A DNA stretch of 64,000 bases. Origin: JAJEFO01 sp965221845 (lineage in GTDB: Bacteria > Pseudomonadota > Alphaproteobacteria > Rhodobacterales > Rhodobacteraceae). The stretch is taken from contig OZ244919.1 of NCBI GenBank assembly GCA_965221845.1, positions 3,968,001-4,032,000 of the forward strand. The letters are read 5' to 3'. Below are positions 1 through 7,886 of this stretch, piece by piece. The stretch's first letter is position 1. Each line of letters opens with the position of its first letter. Position numbers and translations under genes: made by a program. The notes under the pieces are model-generated. The model was not told the origin of the DNA, made no database searches, and saw nothing but the letters and a program-made list of their open reading frames with translations.

Positions 1-2
1 CC

Positions 3-368
3 CCCGCGGAGGTTGGATGGGCGCTTGCCACGGGCGCGGACTTCGTCACGTCCGCACGCGGGTTCATGTTCGCGCTCGGATGCATTCAGTCCCTCAAATG
101 CAACAAGAACACATGCCCCACCGGAATCGCGACGCACAATGCCAGGCTCCAGAAAGGCCTGGATCCCGCCGACAAGTCGGTCAGGGTCGCGAACTACTGC
201 AGGAAGCTGATCAGGGAGGTGCAGGTCATTTCGCATTCGTGCGGCGTCGTCAGGCCAAGGCTGATGACGCGCAGGCATGTCCGCCTTGTCCGGTCGGACG
301 GAAGATCCGTCCCGATGGACATCCTCTATCCCAGGCCGGAGGTCCTGCCGGAATACCAGGGCCTGTAG
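3..368 (+). CDS. FMN-binding glutamate synthase-like protein, C-terminal part
   Basis: This is the last ~121 codons of a gene that enters from the left edge, so the start is not visible. The translation contains the cysteine cluster KCNKNTCPTGIATHN, which in the glutamate synthase FMN domain holds the 3Fe-4S centre, followed by the HSCGV and SVPMDILYPRPE segments typical of the C-terminus of stand-alone FMN-binding glutamate synthase family proteins (GltB-like, without the amidotransferase domain). The family is thought to act as a cytoplasmic flavo-iron-sulfur oxidoreductase, often of unknown substrate. The first in-window ATG (66) lies inside the domain and is not the start. The stop is at 366-368. 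Identity of the family is fairly sure; the substrate is not. Confidence 0.8.
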   Translation, partial: PAEVGWALATGADFVTSARGFMFALGCIQSLKCNKNTCPTGIATHNARLQKGLDPADKSVRVANYCRKLIREVQVISHSCGVVRPRLMTRRHVRLVRSDGRSVPMDILYPRPEVLPEYQGL

Positions 369-718
369 GCGGTCGTGATGCCGAGATCGCGCCTGCGGCG
401 CGGGAACGCGCGTCCGGGACAGAAGGCGGAGCGGCACGGAAGCGGGGAGAAAGACCGCCTGAACCCGTGAAGGGCCTCCCCTCCAGGCCCGGAAAACCGG
501 CCGGGACCGCGTCTCGCGCGCGTCTGGGCGCCCTCGCCCCGGGCCGCATGCTCACCCATGCGCGCCGGTCTCCTGAGGCTTCCCCTGAACGACGGCGATC
601 GCTTCATCCGGCCGGGCAAGCCGCTCCGCCGGCCTCTCGGCAGGCTCCGTCAGCTTCGCAAATGACACGCCTGGTCACTGCGGACCCGGCCAGACGGCTG
701 TGCGCGATCCAGGGACAG
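369..718. other. intergenic stretch, no gene seen
   Basis: There are about 350 bp between the glutamate-synthase-like stop and the end of the MNT gene on the other strand, so the two genes converge. Open frames here are GC-skew shadows without recognisable motifs. A short GGGCCT/AGGCCC hairpin at 472-490 could help terminate the incoming gene, but it has no run of T after it, so I do not call a terminator. Confidence 0.4.
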
Positions 719-1048
719 TCATTCATGCGCGCGTTCCTGTCGGTTCAGCCATACATGCTGCCGCCCGATCTCCCGATGGAACCGTTCCGGCAGCCGTGCC
801 CAGTCCCGGGCCTCGACCAGGAACGGGATGCTCGATTCCCTGACGGCCTCCGCGAAGCCCGCCAGCCGGCCGACGGGGATCTCCTTCAGTCCGGGCCCCC
901 GGAGAGCGATGTCGAGATCGCTGCCGTCATGGCTGCGTCCGTTGACGCGGCTGCCATAGGCACAGGCGTCGACGCCCGGCAGGTGCTCCTGCAGCAGGCC
1001 CAGGAGGAGCTGCTTGTGGCGCTCGTGCAGATGCAGGCGCTCAGCCAT
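719..1048 (-). CDS. MNT-type minimal nucleotidyltransferase (antitoxin of a HEPN/MNT pair)
   Basis: A 109-aa protein with the polymerase-beta-like nucleotidyltransferase signature GSRVNG...SDLD near residues 32-46. It has the size of a minimal nucleotidyltransferase that lacks other domains. In HEPN/MNT modules this enzyme is the antitoxin and neutralises the HEPN toxin, in the studied cases by AMP transfer to it. The ATG (1046-1048) overlaps the stop of the HEPN gene upstream on the same strand (1041-1043), which implies translational coupling. Both G-S and D-x-D elements are present, so the catalytic site looks intact. It forms a three-gene run with the hsdM relic and the HEPN gene. Confidence 0.85.
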   Translation of the reverse strand: MAERLHLHERHKQLLLGLLQEHLPGVDACAYGSRVNGRSHDGSDLDIALRGPGLKEIPVGRLAGFAEAVRESSIPFLVEARDWARLPERFHREIGRQHVWLNRQERAHE

Positions 1049-1469
1049 CCTCCGCGCCCTCGATCACCTCGGCCAGCGCCTTTGCATCGGCGATGAAGGC
1101 GGGCAGAAGGCTCACCGTCGTCTCGGCAAAGCCCTTGCCATAGTTGCGCGCGGTGTCGTTGCGCTTGTCGCGGTAGCGCAGCCATCGCTCCACCGCGTCG
1201 CAGTCGACAAGGCCGTGGCCGGCGGCATGGCGGAACAGGTCCTTGAAGGCGAGGCGGTCGGCTTGCCGATTGCTGGCGAAGTGCGCCCTAAGCCGCTTGC
1301 GCAGCAGCTTGCCGCTCTGTTCCAGCACGAGCTCGAACTCCTTTACGCAGGGCGCACGATAAATGTCGTGCATGACATGGTCATCCGCGGTCCTGGATTC
1401 CTGGATCCCTTCCAGCGCCCGCTCAAGCGAGGCGATGCACCGGCGCAGGAACGTCGTGTCGATGCTCAT
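1041..1469 (-). CDS. HEPN-domain nucleotidyltransferase substrate-binding protein (HI0074-like), catalytic His replaced
   Basis: A 142-aa all-helical protein of the nucleotidyltransferase substrate-binding (HI0074/HEPN) family, placed immediately before its MNT partner. HEPN toxins use an R-x(4-6)-H RNase motif, which in this family is usually RN-x-T-x-H-x-Y. Here the equivalent stretch reads RNDTARNYG near residues 101-109. The arginine-asparagine is kept, but arginine (codon CGC) stands where histidine is expected, a change that one base (CAC to CGC) would explain. If the alignment is right, RNase activity is probably lost. Its ATG overlaps the stop of the hsdM relic (1466-1468). Family call is secure; inactivation is inferred. 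Confidence 0.8.
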   Translation of the reverse strand: MSIDTTFLRRCIASLERALEGIQESRTADDHVMHDIYRAPCVKEFELVLEQSGKLLRKRLRAHFASNRQADRLAFKDLFRHAAGHGLVDCDAVERWLRYRDKRNDTARNYGKGFAETTVSLLPAFIADAKALAEVIEGAEDG

Positions 1470-2209
1470 GCGCTTCCGCTCCCGAAGCCCGGCGCCTCCA
1501 GGCTGGCGGCGATGGCCTTGTCAAGCTGCGCCCCTTCCGCCCGCTGTTCCCGCAGTCTCGCGGCAAGCCGCCGCATCCGCTCCCGGAACGGCTCGCCGCC
1601 GCCGTCTTGCGGCACCCCGCCGGCATGGCGGCGGGGCGTCAGGACGCGGCCCTGACCGCAGGGTCCCGCCAGCGTGACGGACCTGTCGAATCCCGGCTCG
1701 TCCGCGCAGGGCGTCACGCCAGGCGCGCCTTGCCGGGCATGGCGCGTGCCGGCAATCCGCGCGATGTCCTCGCCGGAGAACGCGCGCCGGTTCCGGTCGA
1801 ACATGCGTCCGACCTTGCGGGCAGGGATGAACGGCGCCTCGCCGGGCACGGCCTGGTTGAGAGCCGGGCGGGCATGCTCCTTGGCCAGCACGCCCTTGAG
1901 CCAGGCGTTCACGGCCCTGATCGCCAGCATCGCGCCGTCGATGTCCTTGCCGATCGTCGTTTGCCGTGCCCTGGCCTGCAGATGCGGCCACCGCGCCTTC
2001 TTCAGGGCACAGGACACGTTGCCGGCAATGCGCTCTTCCGGCTCTTCCGCGTCGGCGAGGCCCTCCGTCAGCAACACCGGGCGCCTTGCCTCGAAGGCGT
2101 CCGGGATGCGCTTGGGGAAGGCCGGGCCGAGGGCGACATGCCTGCAGCGGCACGTTTCCACGTTGCCGCGCAGCCTGTCCGTCGCAGCCCACGGCCGCGT
2201 CTCGAAACC
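1466..2209 (-). pseudogene. hsdM: type I restriction-modification methyltransferase HsdM relic with catalytic domain deleted
   Basis: The open frame runs back to 2377, but HsdM-like sequence begins near 2209 with GFETRPWAATDRLRGN, matching the HsdM N-terminal domain. It continues through TIGKDIDGAMLAI and LKGVLAKEHARPALNQ. It then jumps straight to HsdM C-terminal motifs: FIPARKVGRMFDRN, GEDIARIAGTRHA, HVLTP-like VLTPRRHAGG and EPFRERMRRLAARLREQ. The SAM-binding and NPPY catalytic core, roughly 250 residues in a full HsdM, is missing although the reading frame is open throughout. It cannot methylate DNA. It overlaps the HEPN gene by 4 bp, so it was probably the upstream member of a restriction locus carrying a HEPN/MNT pair. 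No hsdS or hsdR is visible. Confidence 0.8.
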
Positions 2210-2936
2210 GGGACCTGCGGCGTCCCTGTCCTTTGCCGGCTGCCTGGGCCGGCGTTCTTCCCAGGTGCGGTTTTCATGCGCCTCTCGATCATGCCCATGC
2301 CGGCAGCCCCGGAAAAGCCGTTGATTTCCGGCCGCTTCCCTGAACGTCTGTATGGCAGCATTGTGCCGCATGGACAACGAGGAAAGGCGGAACGGGCCGT
2401 CAAGGGCCGCAATCCGTGCCGTCGCCGGCGTCGTTCAGTCCCGTCGCGGCATCCGGCCCCAGCCGCGCCGCCGCCCCGGCCGAATCCATTGACGAACCGG
2501 AAAGGGGCGCCCGCAGGATCCCGGTCCGGGAATGCGCCGTCCCGCATGCCTTCCCCAGGACGCCGTCCGTCCGCCGGAACTGCGGCTTCGCGTGCCGCCG
2601 GCCGACGGCATTGTCGCACACGCAGGTGCGCCCGCAAGGAGGCGTCGCGTCCGCCGGGTCGGCGACGGGCAAGCGGCGGCCGCCTTCCATCGCCCTGTTC
2701 GCGGCGCGCCGGCCATTGATGCGAGGGCCGTCCGTGCCGGCGGAGCGCATCCGGGATGGAGAAGCCCGCGTTCCTCTCAGCGGGCAGGAAGCGCGGCTTC
2801 TCGGGGCTTGAAAGAACGTCTCGAATGTCCGTTCGGAGCGAATGCCCGGAACGGATCGGGCGGCGCCGGCCCTGAACGGCCGGCGGAGCGAGTGCGGCCA
2901 TGGTTGCGATCCCGGGCCCAATCCGCCCGCGCCGGT
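2210..2936. other. intergenic stretch, no gene seen
   Basis: There are about 730 bp of very GC-rich sequence between the hsdM relic and the end of the idonate dehydrogenase-like gene. Up to 2377 it is in frame with the relic but shows no HsdM similarity. Beyond that, several overlapping frames are open on both strands, all without motifs, ribosome binding sites or plausible composition. It may be further decayed remains of the restriction locus; nothing specific can be supported. Confidence 0.4.
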
Positions 2937-3983
2937 TCAGCCGCCCTCAAACGCCAGGTGGACCTTGACCGATCTCGCGCGGTCGGCAGCCGTCCGGAAT
3001 GCCTCGATTGCGTCCTCCAAGGGATAGCGCATCGTCACGATCGGACGGACGTCGATGCGGCCTGACATGATCGCGCCGACCGCCTCGGCGAACTCCTCGT
3101 GAAACCGGTGCGTGCCCTGGACGCGGATCTCCTTCGCCACCAGGGCGTTGATCGGCATCGGCGCGTGGCCGGAGACGCCCACCTGGACGAGCACGCCGCG
3201 CGGACGGAGCGCGGCCATTGCGCCGTTGATCGCAGGCGCGGCGGCGGAGCATTCGAAGGCGAGGTGGAAATGGCCCCCTTTCCCGGCATAGCGCGCCATT
3301 TCCGCGGCGTCACGTGACACGTTGATGACGCGCGTGGCGCCCATTTCCCCGGCGACGGCGAGCGCGGCGTCGTGCAGGTCGGTCGCCACGACCTCCTCCG
3401 CGCCCGAAGCTGACGCCGTGGCGGCGCACAGGATGCCGATGGGTCCGGCCCCGGTGACCAGGACCCGCCTGCCCCTGATCTCGCCCGCCATCCTCGCGGC
3501 GTGCAGGCAGACCGCCAGCGGCTCGGCGCAGGCCGCGGCGCCGAGGTCGGCGTCCTCCCGCAGCTTCAGGCACTGCACGGCGTCGACGACGATCCGGTCG
3601 CGGAACAGGCCCTGCTCGTGCGGCAGCCCGATGGCCGATCCGTTGAAGCGCATGTCCGGGCAGTGCATCGGCAGGCCCTCGGCGCAGCGGCCGCATGTTC
3701 CGCATGGCCGGCTGGGGTTGATGGCGACCTTGTCCCCTCGCGCCAGCCCTCCGGCTCCGTCGCCGGCAGAGATCACCCGCCCCGAGGCCTCGTGGCCGAG
3801 GATGATCGGCTCGCGGACCCGGATCGTTCCGATCCCGCCTTCGGTGAGATAGTGCATGTCCGACCCGCAGATTCCTCCTGCCGCGATGCCGACCAGGACC
3901 TGGCCCGGTCCGGGACCGGCGACGTCCTCGGTCTCGATGCGGAGGTCGTCTTTCCCGTAGAGGCGACAGACGCGGGTCTTCAT
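2937..3983 (-). CDS. idnD: zinc-dependent L-idonate 5-dehydrogenase-like alcohol dehydrogenase
   Basis: A 348-aa medium-chain dehydrogenase. Catalytic zinc ligands are visible as Cys39 (GGICGSD), His64-Glu65 (GHEASG) and Glu154 (CAEP). A structural zinc lobe has Cys94, 97, 100 and 108. The NAD(P) dinucleotide motif GAGPIG is at ~178-183. The overall pattern, with GSDMHYLTEGGIGTIRVREP, is that of L-idonate 5-dehydrogenases, which oxidise L-idonate to 5-ketogluconate; other aldonate or polyol substrates are possible. It is the last gene of a minus-strand run GntR-dctP-dctQ-dctM-idnD, separated from dctM by a MITE. ATG at 3981-3983; the ribosome binding site is weak. Confidence 0.8.
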   Translation of the reverse strand: MKTRVCRLYGKDDLRIETEDVAGPGPGQVLVGIAAGGICGSDMHYLTEGGIGTIRVREPIILGHEASGRVISAGDGAGGLARGDKVAINPSRPCGTCGRCAEGLPMHCPDMRFNGSAIGLPHEQGLFRDRIVVDAVQCLKLREDADLGAAACAEPLAVCLHAARMAGEIRGRRVLVTGAGPIGILCAATASASGAEEVVATDLHDAALAVAGEMGATRVINVSRDAAEMARYAGKGGHFHLAFECSAAAPAINGAMAALRPRGVLVQVGVSGHAPMPINALVAKEIRVQGTHRFHEEFAEAVGAIMSGRIDVRPIVTMRYPLEDAIEAFRTAADRARSVKVHLAFEGG

Positions 3984-3998
3984 GGCAAGCCTTGCTCA

Positions 3999-4096
3999 GA
4001 GCTTGACCTAAAATACCATATATTGAACTTAATTGGAGATTTAGGGGGATTGTAGCACAACATATAGTGTCTTGGCATGAATTTTAGGTCAAGCTA
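3999..4096. mobile_element. 98-bp MITE with terminal inverted repeats matching the IS5-family element at 25987
   Basis: A strikingly AT-rich 98-bp block inside a GC-rich locus. Its ends form an inverted repeat: GAGCTTGACCTAAAAT at 3999-4014 and the complement of TAGCTTGACCTAAAAT at 4081-4096, with 15 of 16 positions matching. TCA lies directly outside both ends (3996-3998 and 4097-4099), a 3-bp TNA-type target duplication. The left 16 bp are identical to the right terminus of the IS5-family element ending at 26945, which also has a TCA duplication. It holds no gene, so it must have been moved by a transposase supplied in trans. The right-hand TCA is the complement of the dctM stop codon TGA, so the insertion landed exactly at the end of dctM without changing the protein. 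Confidence 0.85.
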
Positions 4097-5374
4097 TCAG
4101 GGCGCGAGGACGGACGGCAGCCACGTGGCGAGCGGCGGGAAGTAGGAGACCGCGAGCAGGACGATGACGTTGGCCAGGAGGAAGGGAACGATCGCGCGGA
4201 CGACGGGCGCCAGCGGCAGCCGGGCGATGTTCGCGCAGACGAACAGGCAGACGCCCACGGGCGGCGTCGTCAGCCCGATCATCAGGTTCAGGACCGCGAA
4301 GGTGGCGAAGTGCAGCGGGTCGATTCCCACGGCCTGGGCCAGCGACAGGAGGGGGACGAAGAGGATTATGAGCGCCGCGATCGTCTCCATGAACATGCCG
4401 ACGAACAGCAGGAGCAGGTTGATCAGCAGGATCACGAGAAACCTGTTGTCGGTGATCGAAAGGACGCCGTCCGCGATGGCCTGCGGGATTCGCTCCGAGA
4501 CGAGGATCCAGCCGAACACGTTCGCGAAGCCCACGAGCGCGAGGATGCCGGCGGCCGAGACCGCGCTGTCGGTCATGATGCGCGGGACGGCGCGGAGCGG
4601 AAGCTCGCGATAGATGAACGCGCCCACGATGAAGGCGTAGACGCTGGCAACGACCGCGGTTTCCGTCGGGGTGGCAAGGCCTGAGAGCAGGCCGTAGATG
4701 ATGAGGAAGGTCATCGCGATGGCCCAGATCGCGCCGCCAAGGGAGCGAGCGACCTCGCCCCAGCCCTGCCAGGGCCGGTGCGGATAGCCTCTGCGGACCG
4801 AGATGGCGTAGGCGGTCACCATCATGGCGATTCCCATGAGGATCCCCGGAACGGCGCCGGCCAGGAACATCCTGCCGACCGAGATGCCCGAGAGCGCGCC
4901 GACGATGATCATCGGCACGGAGGGCGGTATGATCGGGCCGACGGTCGACGAGGCGGCGGTGACGGCGGCGGAGAAGCCGCCCGGGTAGCCGGCCTTCTTC
5001 ATGCCCGGGATCAGCACGCCGCCAAGCGAGGCGGCGTCGGCCACGGCCGTGCCCGTGATGCCGCCGAAGAGCATCGAGGCGGCGATGTTCGTGAGGCCCA
5101 GCCCGCCCCGGATCCACCCGACGATCGTGTTGGCGAAGCGGACGATCCGCGTCGTGATGCCGCCCTGGTTCATCAGGTTGCCGGCCAGGATGAAGCCGGG
5201 GATCGAGAGAAGGACAAAGACGTCCATGCCGGCGTACATCTTCTGCGGCATGACCACGGCGGGGATCCCCGCGTGAAGAAGGTAGCCGAGCGATGACAGC
5301 CCGAGCGTGATCGCCACCGGGATGCCGAGGACGAGGCCGAGAGCGAAGATCGACAGCAGGATCGCGACGTCCAT
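4097..5374 (-). CDS. dctM: TRAP transporter large permease (DctM-type)
   Basis: A 425-aa, strongly hydrophobic protein with the multi-helix pattern of the DctM/SiaM family, the sodium-driven channel subunit of TRAP importers in the inner membrane. Typical elements are visible: LSIPGFILAGNLMNQGG, MLFGGITGTAVADAASLG, GPIIPPSVPMI and a C-terminal GLTTPPVGVCLFV. The ATG at 5372-5374 is four bases from the stop of the small permease gene, so the two are co-translated. A substrate in the hexuronate/aldonate class is inferred from the flanking uxuA, uxuB and idnD-like genes. The stop codon is the TCA target duplication of the adjoining MITE. Confidence 0.9.
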   Translation of the reverse strand: MDVAILLSIFALGLVLGIPVAITLGLSSLGYLLHAGIPAVVMPQKMYAGMDVFVLLSIPGFILAGNLMNQGGITTRIVRFANTIVGWIRGGLGLTNIAASMLFGGITGTAVADAASLGGVLIPGMKKAGYPGGFSAAVTAASSTVGPIIPPSVPMIIVGALSGISVGRMFLAGAVPGILMGIAMMVTAYAISVRRGYPHRPWQGWGEVARSLGGAIWAIAMTFLIIYGLLSGLATPTETAVVASVYAFIVGAFIYRELPLRAVPRIMTDSAVSAAGILALVGFANVFGWILVSERIPQAIADGVLSITDNRFLVILLINLLLLFVGMFMETIAALIILFVPLLSLAQAVGIDPLHFATFAVLNLMIGLTTPPVGVCLFVCANIARLPLAPVVRAIVPFLLANVIVLLAVSYFPPLATWLPSVLAP

Positions 5375-5378
5375 GGGT

Positions 5379-5873
5379 TCAGCCCTCCTCCGGCTGTTCG
5401 GGCAGGCCGCTCTCGATGCCGCGCAGCATGCCGAGAACGCGGATCAGGCCGAAGAGCGCGAGGCCCGCGAGCATCAGCCAGACGGTGACGTGCACGAAAT
5501 CCATGCGGATGCCGAGCGCGGGAGCGGTCTGCATGCTGCCGATCGCGACATATTTCCAGGCGTGGGGAAGAAGGTATGCCGCGATTCCCGCGGTCGCGAC
5601 CGCGGCAAGGAGGCGCAGGAGCCACGGCAGCCGGTCCGGCAATGCCTCGCTGATCACGTCCACGTTGACAAGGGCGCCGGTCCGGAAGGCGAGGCCGGCG
5701 CCGAAGGCGATCATGTAGAGAAGGGCGTAGCGCGTGAGCTCCTCGGTCCAGACCGGCGAGGAGCCGGCAAGCCGCCCGGTCACCTGCACCAGCACCGCCG
5801 CCATCAGTACGGCGAGGGCCAGTCCGGCGCCTGCGCGCGCGACCAGGGTGACTGCGTGGATGAAGCGCTCCAT
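5379..5873 (-). CDS. dctQ: TRAP transporter small permease (DctQ-type)
   Basis: A 164-aa four-helix membrane protein beginning MERFIHAVTLVARAG. Typical DctQ features are the WTEELTRY motif near residue 45 and FRTGALVNVDV. It bridges substrate-binding protein and large permease in the TRAP complex. The ATG at 5871-5873 was chosen over an upstream start because ACGGAGG lies a suitable distance before it and the extra upstream residues are arginine-rich and non-homologous. It lies between dctP and dctM on the same strand. Confidence 0.88.
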   Translation of the reverse strand: MERFIHAVTLVARAGAGLALAVLMAAVLVQVTGRLAGSSPVWTEELTRYALLYMIAFGAGLAFRTGALVNVDVISEALPDRLPWLLRLLAAVATAGIAAYLLPHAWKYVAIGSMQTAPALGIRMDFVHVTVWLMLAGLALFGLIRVLGMLRGIESGLPEQPEEG

Positions 5874-5937
5874 GTGCGGGCCTCCGTGCGGAATGCCGGC
5901 GCCGCGGGAGCCGCGGCGCCGGCAATGCGCTTCCGGG

Positions 5938-6909
5938 CTACTGCGAGAACAGGCCTTCGACGATCGGCCTGATCTCGTCGCTGACGTTCGCCAGCACGGC
6001 GTCCTTGGCGGCGGCCTGGAATGCGGCGGCATCCACCTCGACGAACGTCATGCCCTTCTCCTCGAGAAAGGCGCGGTCCTCGGCAAGGCTCGCCTCGAAG
6101 AGCGCGCGCTCATAGGCCTGCGCGCGGGCGGCCGCCTCCGTGACGGCAGCCCTGTCCTCGTCGGAGAGCCTGCTCCAGGTGGAGTCCGCGATGGTCAGGT
6201 AGATCCACGACCGCACGTGGCTGGTCAGGTTCACGTGGCTCTGCACCTCGTAGAAGCTGGCCGATCGGATCAGCGCCAGCGGGTTCTCCTGGCTCTCGAT
6301 GTTGCCGTTCTGAAGCGAGGTGAACACCTCGGAGAAGGCCATCGGGCCCGGGTTGGCGCCGAGCGCCGCCCAGACATCGACGAAGAGCGGCACGTTCGGC
6401 ACCCGCATCTTGAGCCCGTCCAGGTCGGCGGGAGAGGTGATCGGCCGGTTCGAGGTCAGGTTGCGCGCCCCGCGGGCGAAGTAGGCGATGGGACGGATCT
6501 GCGCCTTCTCCACGATCTGCGCCCTGATCTCGTCGCCGACCGGCCCTGAGGCGAAGGCGTCCATGTCCTCGATGGTCGTGAAGGCGTAGGGCACGGCGAG
6601 AAGCGCGGCCTTGGGCGCCCAGTTCTGCAGCGATTCCCCGGTGATGGTCATGTCGACCGTTCCGAGCTGCATGCCGTTGATGAGGTCGATCTCCTTGCCG
6701 AGGGATTCGTTCGGGAAGACCTCCACGGCGATCCTGCCGCCGGTCAGGGACGAAAGCTCCTCGGCGAACCTGACGGACGCCTTGTGCCAGGCGTTCTCCT
6801 CGTTCGCCAGATGGCCGAGCTTCAGCGTCATTTCCTGTGCGCAGAGCGGTCCCGCGACCATCGCGGCGACGGTCGCGGCAAGCGCGGCGAGTCTTGGGCT
6901 GTGTGTCAT
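5938..6909 (-). CDS. dctP: TRAP transporter substrate-binding protein (DctP-type)
   Basis: A 323-aa periplasmic protein starting with a Sec signal peptide (MTHSPRLAALAATVAAM, cleavage near AQ-E). The mature part reads LKLGHLANEENAWHKASVRF, with the conserved basic stretch GLKMRVPNVPLF near residue 170 (the arginine that binds substrate carboxylate in this family) and SQENPLALI. The start at 6907-6909 has AAGGAGG upstream. Its ATG overlaps the GntR stop (6906-6908), placing regulator and transporter in one operon. The ligand is inferred to be a sugar acid such as glucuronate, fructuronate, mannonate or idonate. Confidence 0.9.
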   Translation of the reverse strand: MTHSPRLAALAATVAAMVAGPLCAQEMTLKLGHLANEENAWHKASVRFAEELSSLTGGRIAVEVFPNESLGKEIDLINGMQLGTVDMTITGESLQNWAPKAALLAVPYAFTTIEDMDAFASGPVGDEIRAQIVEKAQIRPIAYFARGARNLTSNRPITSPADLDGLKMRVPNVPLFVDVWAALGANPGPMAFSEVFTSLQNGNIESQENPLALIRSASFYEVQSHVNLTSHVRSWIYLTIADSTWSRLSDEDRAAVTEAAARAQAYERALFEASLAEDRAFLEEKGMTFVEVDAAAFQAAAKDAVLANVSDEIRPIVEGLFSQ

Positions 6910-7652
6910 GTGTCTGTTCCTCCTTGGATGGGTGCATTGACCGGCAGGGGCATGTCCCCGTCCGGCAGGTCGAAAAACCGGGCGTTGGCCTCGATGATCT
7001 GCGGCAGGTCCTTCAGGACCTCCCGCAGGTGGATGCGGATTGCCGAGTCCGCGCCGGGGACGTCGCCGCCTTCGATGCGGCCAACGAGCGCGCGGTGCTG
7101 GGCCACGAGCGCGTCGACGCGGAATTCGCCGAATGACAGGTAGCGGACGCGGTCCATCTGCGATTTGAGGCCCTCGATCTGCTTCCACGCCCGGACCTTC
7201 CCGGCGGCTTCCGCGAGCGTCCGGTGGAACTGCTCGTCGAGCCTCATGAAGCGGCCGGGATCGTCCCCGTCGAGCGCATGCTGCAGCCCGACCTGGCGAC
7301 GGAGCTCGGCGACCAGGGCGGCATCCGGCTCCGTCGCGAGGATCCTGACGATGTCGGCCTCGATCGCCTCGCGCAGGAACCGCGCGTCCAGGACCGCGAC
7401 GTAGTCGATTCGCGTGACGATCGTCCCCCGCTGCGGACGGACTTCCAGCAGCCCCTCCCCGACGAGCCGTATGAACGCCTCGCGCACCGGCTGGCGGCTC
7501 ACGCCGCAGCGTCGCGCGAGCTCGGACTCGGAGATGCGGTCGCCCGGCTTCAGGTCGTTGTGAATGATGCGCTCACGCAGGATGCGCGTGATCTGCGGCG
7601 TGATCGACGCCCTCGGGTCCAGCCCCCAGGCCGAATTGCGCTCGACTCTCAT
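6906..7652 (-). CDS. GntR-family (FCD domain) transcriptional regulator
   Basis: A 248-aa regulator. A winged helix spans residues ~20-85 with the family core LKPGDRISESELARRCGVSR and QPVREAFIRL. The C-terminal FCD ligand domain has the D-x(3)-H motif in LDEQFHRTL and the later H residues in VAQHRALV. FCD proteins commonly bind sugar acids through a metal ion. The ATG at 7650-7652 follows GGAGG. It is the first gene of the minus-strand operon and faces uxuA across a 234-bp shared intergenic region, so it probably controls both directions and itself. Confidence 0.88.
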   Translation of the reverse strand: MRVERNSAWGLDPRASITPQITRILRERIIHNDLKPGDRISESELARRCGVSRQPVREAFIRLVGEGLLEVRPQRGTIVTRIDYVAVLDARFLREAIEADIVRILATEPDAALVAELRRQVGLQHALDGDDPGRFMRLDEQFHRTLAEAAGKVRAWKQIEGLKSQMDRVRYLSFGEFRVDALVAQHRALVGRIEGGDVPGADSAIRIHLREVLKDLPQIIEANARFFDLPDGDMPLPVNAPIQGGTDT

Positions 7653-7676
7653 GATTCGGCCTCCTGCCTCGAGAAT

Positions 7677-7720
7677 GCCATACTTCCATACTAGAATGCA
7701 AGAGGGAATCATGGTATGGC
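7677..7720. promoter_or_regulatory. candidate GntR operator cluster between the regulator and uxuA
   Basis: Three copies of the hexamer CCATAC occur within 44 bp: direct at 7678-7683 and 7686-7691, and inverted (GTATGG) at 7714-7719. The outer pair extends to GCCATAC/GTATGGC. The cluster lies just upstream of the GntR start, between two divergent transcription units whose genes form one pathway, which is where an autoregulated GntR operator is expected. The function is inferred from position and symmetry only. Confidence 0.5.
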
Positions 7721-7886
7721 GTGTCCCGAACCGGCGATGCGGCTTTCCGGCCCTTCCTGCCGGGAAGGCCGGAAAGCCATCGGGCCATGACGCTGCCAGG
7801 ACGTCGCGGCATCCCCGGATCGCCGTCAGCCGGCCAGCCGGGCCGGCTCCGGACGGCATCGGCGGGCCTGGGGCAGGGAGGGAGAC

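Noticed and set aside
472..490. Hairpin as rho-independent terminator
   Set aside because: The stem is only six base pairs and no T run follows on either side.
2068..2901. Minus-strand open frames upstream of the hsdM relic as an hsdS or regulator gene
   Set aside because: No target-recognition-domain pattern or helix-turn-helix could be recognised, and the sequence is dominated by Arg, Pro and Ala.
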